NCBI GenBank assembly: GCA_012842035.1 | Contig: DUTO01000099.1 | Coordinates: 1 to 7,938 of the forward strand | Source: Clostridia bacterium | GTDB taxonomy: Bacteria > Bacillota > Peptococcia > DRI-13 > DTU073 | Direction: 5' to 3' | DNA: 7,938 nucleotides | Shown: in pieces, positions 5,918 to 7,938 of the stretch | Layout: the number at the start of each line of letters is the position of its first letter | Position numbering within the stretch: position 1 is the stretch's first letter | The notes under the pieces: generated by a model | The model's input: the letters and a program-made list of their open reading frames with translations, nothing else | Database searches by the model: none | Told to the model about the DNA's origin: nothing | Position numbers and translations under genes: made by a program

Positions 5918-7660
5918 TCATTTTTTGGCTCGTGCTAAAATTTTTTTTATATCCCCAAGACGGAGCCTTTTATTAGTAAAATCAATTTCTAGAGCTTCCC
6001 CAATAACATCTGAAATTTTACTTCTGTAATCGAACAGGTAGATATTTTCATGTTCATTGGAACAGGAAATTCTATTAAGACATTCCACAATCTTTTCAGC
6101 AGAGTAAAGTTTGCCGGTTTTCTTTTGAATGATCCGCATAATAGTAAGAGAGATGAAACAAGTCAGGAAATGGGCGTTAATGTGATCCTGAAGTGATACA
6201 TACACTGGTCGTGTTTCTAGTACTCCTTTAGTAATGCGAAATGTCTCTTCAATTTGCCATAGACCGCGATAAGTTTCAATTACTTCAGTATCAGACATAT
6301 CCATTTCACTTGTGACAATAGCGAAATATCCGTCATATTTTTCTTCTTCAGCCACTTTTGCGGAATCAAAGACAGGATGCTCTTTAACTTTAAGAATTTC
6401 ACCAGTTTTTTTATCAAACTTTAGATTTTTCACATACTTAGCTGCACCGTAAGATGTTGCCTGAGTGTATTTTGGGGGATTCGCTACTAAGTCATAAGCC
6501 TTTTTTAAAATTTCTTCACGCTCTGCCTGAGCCTTTAAAGCATATTTTCTTCCCCAGAAAACTACTTGCTTTTCATATACTGTTTTTTTAGTTTTTCTCC
6601 CGCTTGGCAACGTCACGTTTATATCACGTGCAATTACTCTGCTTTTCATTTTAAAACTTGCATTTTCATCAGCGGGTTTGCCATTTTTATCTACATAGCC
6701 TTTATCGGAAAGGACAAACTCCTTAAAGGCTTTAGTACCGCCCCTGACCGAAAAACTAAAAACATAACCGTTAAAATTTTTTCCTTTTTCTTTACCTTGG
6801 AGATAAAAAATATTATCTCCTGTAATAATTCCCATATCGGCAACAACAATAATCCTGCCTGTATCATAATTTCGCCTAACTTCACCTATGACCGGGCGAA
6901 ACGTTTCCTTGTCTACTGTATTGCCCGAAAACAGTTCATAATGCAGTGGTATTCCATCCGCATCCATAGCCAATCCCATCTGCACAATTGGATCTTGGCG
7001 CTTTTCCTTTGATAAGCCGAACTTACGAAACTCATCCGCTTCATCAATTTCAAAGTAGAAATTTGTGACATCGTAATAGATAGTCTTAGTATTACGTCCA
7101 TATTTTACAGAAATCTGAGAGTTTAAATATCTTTGAAATTCCGTGGAAATCTCAGAGAAGTGTGAAAGAGAACGATAAACATCCGCCAGGGAGAAGCTGA
7201 AGCGTTCGAAATAACGGTCTTTTTCTTCGAAAGCCTTTTTCTTGGAACCAGGGGAAAGCAATCTAGATACTACAAGCATAATCATAATGGAATTTGTATT
7301 GTATTTAAATTTCTTATGTCTAGATTTATTCTTAAAAAAGACATCCAGACCGATTTCATGGTAAATCTTCAAAATTGCGGCATACCCGAAGTTTTTTCTG
7401 TTATCTGTATCGGGAGAAATCTTTTCATCCATATTGATTGACAAGGTTAGCTTTTTTTCTAATTTTTCTTCTTCGGTCATCTTGCGAGCAACTTCTTTGA
7501 AATGGGTAATAGGATTATCATATTCTTTCTCCAGTTCATCCAAGTAACCTAGAGATTGAATAGTTTTAGCTCTAGGTTTGCCGGTAATCGGATCGCGATA
7601 AGCTTTTTCAATAGAAAGATAAACTCTGCCGTCTTTTCTGCGTGATTGTTTAAGGTTCAC
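5918..7660 (-). CDS. IS1634-family transposase (DDE, IS4-like)
   Basis: This 580-aa transposase is full length for its family. The N-terminus NLKQSRRKDGRVYLSIEKAY and the following RDPITGK..SLGYLDELE are typical of IS1634 proteins. Numbered from GTG 7660, the DDE residues are D197 in YYDVTNFYFE, D275 in VVADMGI and E471 in YRGLWQIEETFRITK. K478 completes the IS4-type Y..E..K signature. The arginine usual in that signature is leucine here. The reading frame is unbroken and all three acidic residues are present, so it may be active. An ATG at 7675 in the same frame overlaps the ribosome binding site GGAGGTG (7667-7673), which is 8 nt from the GTG at 7660 when measured from GGAGG. GTG is therefore preferred. 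It would cut and paste the surrounding 2.0-kb element. Confidence 0.92.
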   Translation of the reverse strand: MNLKQSRRKDGRVYLSIEKAYRDPITGKPRAKTIQSLGYLDELEKEYDNPITHFKEVARKMTEEEKLEKKLTLSINMDEKISPDTDNRKNFGYAAILKIYHEIGLDVFFKNKSRHKKFKYNTNSIMIMLVVSRLLSPGSKKKAFEEKDRYFERFSFSLADVYRSLSHFSEISTEFQRYLNSQISVKYGRNTKTIYYDVTNFYFEIDEADEFRKFGLSKEKRQDPIVQMGLAMDADGIPLHYELFSGNTVDKETFRPVIGEVRRNYDTGRIIVVADMGIITGDNIFYLQGKEKGKNFNGYVFSFSVRGGTKAFKEFVLSDKGYVDKNGKPADENASFKMKSRVIARDINVTLPSGRKTKKTVYEKQVVFWGRKYALKAQAEREEILKKAYDLVANPPKYTQATSYGAAKYVKNLKFDKKTGEILKVKEHPVFDSAKVAEEEKYDGYFAIVTSEMDMSDTEVIETYRGLWQIEETFRITKGVLETRPVYVSLQDHINAHFLTCFISLTIMRIIQKKTGKLYSAEKIVECLNRISCSNEHENIYLFDYRSKISDVIGEALEIDFTNKRLRLGDIKKILARAKK

Positions 7661-7666
7661 AATAAG

Positions 7667-7673
7667 CACCTCC
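7667..7673 (-). promoter_or_regulatory. ribosome binding site of the transposase, supporting the GTG 7660 start
   Basis: GGAGGTG on the - strand lies at good spacing from GTG 7660 and overlaps the upstream in-frame ATG at 7675, which therefore cannot be the main start. Confidence 0.72.
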
Positions 7674-7696
7674 ATGAAAAATGGATTTATAGTTAT

Positions 7697-7705
7697 ATTA
7701 TATCA
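7697..7705 (-). promoter_or_regulatory. extended -10 promoter of the transposase
   Basis: The - strand reads TGATATAAT, an extended -10 (TGnTATAAT), 37 nt before the GTG start. No recognisable -35 lies 15-18 nt further upstream, as is usual for weak, extended -10 promoters. The untranslated leader would be about 30 nt. Confidence 0.55.
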
Positions 7706-7748
7706 CACAACCCTATACAATGCTATACATAAAAATGAGAAAAAACAG

Positions 7749-7785
7749 AAAAAAATATACCCTTGAATCATTTTGCAATAAGGGT
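7749..7785 (-). terminator. terminator-like hairpin upstream of the transposase promoter
   Basis: On the - strand, ACCCTT (complement of 7780-7785) pairs with AAGGGT (complement of 7759-7764). This is followed by ATA and seven T (complement of 7749-7755). The 6-bp stem and 15-nt loop are modest. It lies between the IS right end and the transposase promoter, where it would stop outside transcription from entering the gene. Confidence 0.5.
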
Positions 7786-7811
7786 TTCTGAATTTTCATT
7801 TTTAGTTGAGG

Positions 7812-7824
7812 TGTAAAACTAACG
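7812..7824. repeat. IS right terminal inverted repeat (imperfect)
   Basis: TGTAAAACTAACG is the partner of 5818-5830, with 10 of 13 complementary positions. The duplicated host sequence starts on the next base. Confidence 0.55.
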
Positions 7825-7915
7825 GGTAAAAGTTTTTTGTTTCTTATAGTAATTTTTGTAGGTTATTTAGCCGGTATCTTGCATAAAATCTTCTATTATT
7901 ACGATAACGTAATTT
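7825..7915 (+). repeat. 91-bp direct repeat, right copy
   Basis: Identical to 5505-5595. It starts immediately after the inferred right end of the IS, as expected for a target-site duplication. Confidence 0.95.
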
Positions 7916-7938
7916 TACGCGCATACAAAAGCATATCA
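7915..7938 (-). repeat. 24-bp inverted copy of 5630-5653
   Basis: The last 24 bases are the exact reverse complement of 5630-5653. The junction shares one T with the end of the direct copy and creates the short palindrome CGTAATTTTACG (7908-7919). The match continues up to the window edge, so its real length is unknown. Confidence 0.9.

Larger units (their letters stand above)
5818..7824 (-). mobile_element. complete IS1634-family insertion sequence, about 2.0 kb
   Basis: One intact IS1634-type transposase on the - strand fills the element. The ends were set by two signs. Imperfect terminal inverted repeats match at 10 of 13 positions between 5818-5830 and the reverse complement of 7812-7824, sharing TTTTACA. 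A duplicated target sequence begins at 7825. Terminator-like hairpins sit inside both ends (5842-5888 and 7749-7785), insulating the transposase from outside transcription. The length of about 2,007 bp fits the family. The exact end bases may be off by a few nucleotides. Intact ends and an unbroken gene suggest it is recent and possibly active. Confidence 0.78.
7825..7938 (+). pseudogene. headless, rearranged copy of the SemiSWEET-like gene, running off the window
   Basis: Bases 7825-7915 repeat codons 31-60 of the 5415-5678 gene exactly, in the same orientation and without start codon, promoter or helix 1. From 7915 the sequence instead matches the reverse complement of 5630-5653, so even the C-terminal part is not colinear. 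It cannot make the protein. It is best seen as the right-hand half of the IS target duplication, altered by a second event or by an assembly error. Confidence 0.8.

Noticed and set aside
6566..7012. A 148-codon open frame on the + strand inside the transposase gene
   Set aside because: It is antisense to a well-conserved transposase, is AT-driven, has no ribosome binding site or recognisable motif, and has low-complexity composition. It is a shadow frame.
7710..7730. A tandem CTATACA repeat upstream of the transposase promoter as an operator
   Set aside because: There are only two imperfect copies in very AT-rich DNA, with no other support.

Overview
The window is AT-rich and reads like low-GC Firmicutes, probably an anaerobic clostridial lineage. 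The protein families, strong AGGAGG-type ribosome binding sites and short intergenic gaps support this, but no rRNA or other marker fixes the species.

Positions 1-5269 are one co-directional block of storage-glucan and hexose-phosphate metabolism on the + strand. It holds the 3' end of glycogen synthase (glgA), a cytoplasmic GH13 alpha-glucan hydrolase, a GH77 4-alpha-glucanotransferase (malQ), and a long, cyanobacterial-style glucose-6-phosphate isomerase (pgi). Gaps are 8, 22-28 and 42-54 nt, with no terminator between the genes. Together they would make glycogen, trim and rearrange alpha-1,4-glucans to glucose and short dextrins, and connect glucose 6-phosphate to glycolysis. A glucan phosphorylase, glucokinase and glgB/C are not in view.

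Positions 5270-5750 hold a small three-helix membrane protein of the PQ-loop/SemiSWEET type. It has its own promoter with a dyad in the spacer, and a strong bidirectional terminator.

Positions 5818-7824 are an apparently complete IS1634-family insertion sequence of about 2.0 kb. Its intact DDE transposase (580 aa) lies on the - strand, with imperfect terminal inverted repeats and terminator-like hairpins at both ends. To its right, from 7825, the middle of the SemiSWEET gene is repeated: 91 identical bp beginning at codon 31. The simplest reading is a very long target duplication (about 313 bp inferred, 5505-5817), a known habit of IS1634. The left copy of the small gene is therefore complete, and the right copy is a headless remnant.

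In the last 24 bases (7915-7938) the right-hand copy switches to the reverse complement of 5630-5653. This is either a local inversion or fold-back rearrangement, or a chimera at the edge of a contig. It is the oddest feature of the window. I see no CRISPR array, tRNA, rRNA or phage gene.
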